From Caloranaerobacter ferrireducens (GTDB taxonomy: Bacteria > Bacillota > Clostridia > Tissierellales > Thermohalobacteraceae), in NCBI RefSeq assembly GCF_001730685.1, contig NZ_MDJR01000001.1, positions 248,001-312,000 on the forward strand: a stretch of DNA of 64,000 nt, read 5' to 3'. Below the pieces are notes generated by a model, which worked only from the letters and a program-made list of their open reading frames with translations, was not told the DNA's origin and searched no databases. Positions 61,820-64,000 of this stretch are shown in pieces (position 1 is the first letter of the stretch; the number at the start of each line of letters is the position of its first letter). Made by a program: the position numbers and the translations under genes.

Positions 61820-62198
61820 GGGACTTTTCAGACTGTAGACAAAATAGAACTATAATGATTGAAAAAAGAACAAAATCTTCGATTTAAATAAATCTAGGAA
61901 GATTTTGTTGAAATCCATAAACGGAAATTATATTTAAAATTATACACAATTTAATGAGGTATATAATTTCCTATGGATTATAAAAGTGAATAATTGCAAA
62001 GCTTTAGCAAAGAAAACTTGATGAAGAATTTCAGAAAAATCCGTAGGCTTAACAGGACGTCTTGATTAGGTGAGTTAGGATTTTACGAAATTATGAATCT
62101 TAGTTTTCTCTAAAGATTTGTCTATGAGCGTTATTTTTTCAACTCATTAAGGAATATAACTTTGTCAACAAGCTCAAAAGTCCCATTGAGGGACTTTT
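61806..62198. mobile_element. Family A element copy 2 with target duplication and nested family B copy
   Basis: The terminator AAAAGTCTCATTAAGGGACTTTT (23 nt, 61806-61828) reappears at 62176-62198 with two changes. Between them lies a family A element, in opposite orientation to copy 1: left end CAGACTGTAGACAAA, right end TTTGTCAACAAGCTC. Shared interior words are AAAAGTGAAT, AAATCCGTAGG, ACGTCTTGATTAGGTG, GTTAGGATTTT and GAGCGTTATTTT. Without the nested B copy (61868-61981) it is about 233 bp. No ORF. Confidence 0.78.
61868..61981 (-). repeat. Family B repeat copy 5, nested in family A
   Basis: 114 bp from GAACAAAATCTTC to CCTATGGATTAT, minus orientation, both hairpins kept. It interrupts the left arm of family A copy 2: A sequence is present on both sides, and AAAAGTGAAT directly to its right continues the A alignment. 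Confidence 0.83.
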
Positions 62199-62203
62199 TT
62201 TGA
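62176..62203 (+). terminator. Displaced terminator of the histidine phosphatase gene
   Basis: AAAAGTCCC-ATTGA-GGGACTTTT followed by TTTG; the second copy of the hairpin that ends the phosphatase gene at 61806. Confidence 0.75.
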
Positions 62204-62275
62204 CATTATAAAAGGAATTATAGGGATTTATGGAGAATAGGTTTAATTGGTTAAATTATAAAAGGGGTGTTTCAA

Positions 62276-64000
62276 GTGGTCTATGAGATTTCTAATATAG
62301 ATAAAGAAAGATTGATTTTCTCTTTAGATATAGGTACAAGAACTGTTATTGGATTAGTAGGAATTTATGATGATGAAGGAATATTCAAAATAATAGCCAG
62401 CGAAATCAGAGAACATGAAGAAAGAAGCATGTATGATGGACAAATTCATGACATTAACGGTGTTGCTAAAATAGTTAAGGAAGTAAAACAAAGTTTAGAA
62501 AATAAAGTTGGTAAAAAATTAGATAAAGTTGCAATAGCTGCAGCAGGTAGGGCACTTAAGACTTACAGAGTAAGAGTTGATAGAAATACAGAAATAGGAG
62601 CAGAAATAGATAAAACAATGATAGAAAGTTTAGAAATGGAAGCTGTGCAAAAGGCACAAGAACTGTTAGAGGTCAACAAAGGTATGGAAGAATCTAAATA
62701 TTATTGTGTCGGTTATACAGTAGTAAATTATTATCTAGATGATAATTTTATAGAAAATTTAGAAGGGCATAGAGGAAATAAAATAGGTGTTGATTTGTTA
62801 GCTACATTTTTACCTCATGTAGTTGTAGATAGTTTATATACAGTAATGAATAGGGTAAATTTAGAAGTAATAAATATTACTTTAGAACCAATTGCAGCTA
62901 TTAATGTAGCTATTAAGAAAAATCTTAGGCTATTAAATCTTGCTCTTGTTGACATAGGTGCTGGAACCTCAGATATAGCAATCACAAAAGATGGAACAAT
63001 AGTAGCGTATGCAATGGCTTCTATTGCTGGAGATGAAATTACAGAACAAATTGCGAAAACTTACTTACTAGATTATGATACTGCTGAGAAATTAAAAGTA
63101 AATCTAAATAAGGAAATTAAACATAAATTCACAGATATAGTTGGAATAGAACATGAACTTACAAGCGAAGAAATATTAGATAGCATAATAGAATCCATTG
63201 AAAACTTAGCAAAAGAAATTGCAAACCGAATACTAGAATATAATGATAAATCTCCTAGTGCTGTTTTTTTAATAGGAGGGGGTAGTAACATACCAAGACT
63301 ACCTGATTTAGTTGCTAATTTTTTAAATTTACCAAAAGAGAGAGTTGTTATCAGAGATACAAATTCTATTGAAAATATAGAGGGTATACCAGAAGAATTA
63401 AACGGACCTCATGCAATTACCCCTATAGGAATAGCTATTACTGCAATACAAAGTAAATATAAAGATTTCTTAGAAATAATCGTCAATGGCAAAAAGGTAA
63501 AGTTGTTTAATTCTAAAAAGATAAAAGTATCAGATGTGCTTGTACTTATTGGATATAATCCAAGAAATCTTATACCTAAAAGAGGGGATAACTTTAAATG
63601 TTTTATAAATGGTAAAGAAAAAATAATTAAAGGAGAGGTTGGACAAGCAGCAAAGATATTTGTCAATAGAAGACCTGCTAATTTAGAGCATAAATTAGAT
63701 AATGGAGATGAAGTTATTATTGAAGCAGCTACAAAGGGTAAAAAAGTCATACCAAGACTTTATGATTTAGTAGATATAAATAAATGTGTATTTTTGAATG
63801 GAGAGAAAATAGATTTAATTAAAAAAGTTGTTGTAAATGGAAGAAGAGTTGATGATAATATTATAATCAATGAAAATGATGAAATTGTATATGATGAAAT
63901 AAAGACTTTATTTGAGTTGCTAATGGAACGCAATATAAGTACTGAAGAAAATGAAATATTTATTAATGGTAATAAAGTATCAAATGATTGTGAACTTAAA
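62276..64000 (+). CDS. FtsA-like actin-fold ATPase with repeat tail (cut by window edge)
   Basis: The frame is open for 575 codons to the last base, no stop seen. Residues 1-400 are an FtsA/PilM-type actin fold: phosphate 1 loop SLDIGTRTVIGLVG, an SHS2-like region, phosphate 2 ALVDIGAGTSDIAI and adenosine motif FLIGGGSNIPRL. From residue 403 a tail carries repeated Asn-Gly turns (VNGKKVKL, INGKEKII, VNRRPANL, LNGEKIDL, VNGRRVDD, INGNKVSN), suggesting small beta-rich modules. True FtsA is near 420 residues, and no ftsZ is adjacent in view. GTG 62276 follows AAAGGGG by 8 nt. Confidence 0.85.
   Translation, partial: MVYEISNIDKERLIFSLDIGTRTVIGLVGIYDDEGIFKIIASEIREHEERSMYDGQIHDINGVAKIVKEVKQSLENKVGKKLDKVAIAAAGRALKTYRVRVDRNTEIGAEIDKTMIESLEMEAVQKAQELLEVNKGMEESKYYCVGYTVVNYYLDDNFIENLEGHRGNKIGVDLLATFLPHVVVDSLYTVMNRVNLEVINITLEPIAAINVAIKKNLRLLNLALVDIGAGTSDIAITKDGTIVAYAMASIAGDEITEQIAKTYLLDYDTAEKLKVNLNKEIKHKFTDIVGIEHELTSEEILDSIIESIENLAKEIANRILEYNDKSPSAVFLIGGGSNIPRLPDLVANFLNLPKERVVIRDTNSIENIEGIPEELNGPHAITPIGIAITAIQSKYKDFLEIIVNGKKVKLFNSKKIKVSDVLVLIGYNPRNLIPKRGDNFKCFINGKEKIIKGEVGQAAKIFVNRRPANLEHKLDNGDEVIIEAATKGKKVIPRLYDLVDINKCVFLNGEKIDLIKKVVVNGRRVDDNIIINENDEIVYDEIKTLFELLMERNISTEENEIFINGNKVSNDCELK

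Noticed and set aside
6057-62000. Family B copies as a CRISPR array or as a T-box/riboswitch
   Set aside because: Copies are kilobases apart, in both orientations, not in regular arrays, and lie after genes as often as before them.
1-64000. tRNA, rRNA or tmRNA genes
   Set aside because: I looked for GTTCGAATC-type T-arms and CCA-ended cloverleaves while reading the gaps and found none; a covariance search could still find a divergent small RNA.

Overview
The window is AT-rich (roughly 30% GC) chromosomal DNA of a low-GC Gram-positive anaerobe. Purine-rich ribosome sites, many TTG/GTG starts, a spore photoproduct lyase-like protein, a GerMN lipoprotein and a YIEGIA-family pair point to a spore-forming relative of Clostridia/Tissierellia (inference; there is no rRNA to place it). 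I saw no tRNA, rRNA, CRISPR array, phage or complete insertion sequence.

Layout. 1-1.9 kb: end of a histidine operon (hisA partial, hisF, hisIE). 1.9-6 kb: a LytS/LytT two-component system next to a CstA-family transporter, a likely pyruvate or carboxylate sensing and uptake module. 6-8.7 kb: Fur-controlled FTR1 iron permease, a radical SAM protein and a small P-loop protein. 8.9-23.8 kb: a large dextran/isomalto-oligosaccharide locus. It holds a secreted 1756-residue GH66-CBM35-GH15 fusion on the minus strand, a divergent ROK repressor, a cytoplasmic GH15 enzyme, an ABC sugar importer without its ATPase, a GH66 lipoprotein and a cytoplasmic GH66 protein. Two promoters of this locus, one in the divergent region and one after the repressor gene, share the same -35/-10 arrangement with an overlapping inverted repeat that is probably the ROK operator.

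24-33.9 kb: RNA modification (trmB, an RsmF-like methyltransferase, two pseudouridine synthases), phospholipid synthesis (psd, pssA), small conserved proteins and a nucleoside kinase. 34-41.9 kb: glutaminase, NUDIX, GerMN lipoprotein, RodA-like protein, a class V aminotransferase-fold enzyme, a nucleoside phosphorylase overlapping an SPL-like gene, and endonuclease IV. 42-48.7 kb: Zn/Cd P-type ATPase under an ArsR-type operator, the YIEGIA pair, a ZIP transporter, signal peptidase I and queG. 48.8-52.4 kb: threonine degradation (tdh-kbl), a DUF503 protein and nth. 52.4-61.8 kb: a looser accessory stretch of small single genes (amidohydrolase, broken GNAT gene, DUF3784 protein, GT51, AraC/GyrI regulator, YbjQ, HD, PhzF, SdpI and others). 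The right edge holds an FtsA-like ATPase with a repeat-rich tail, cut by the window end.

Three non-coding repeat families are scattered between genes. Family A (two copies, about 230-260 bp, long inverted repeats) sits inside Rho-independent terminators just after stop codons and is flanked by 17-23 bp duplications of the terminator. Family B (five copies plus fragments, about 113 bp) carries two perfect 12-bp stem-loops in tandem. One B copy is nested inside one A copy. Family C is a direct repeat with a 43-bp identical core. With the dextran locus, these repeats are the most unusual content of the window.
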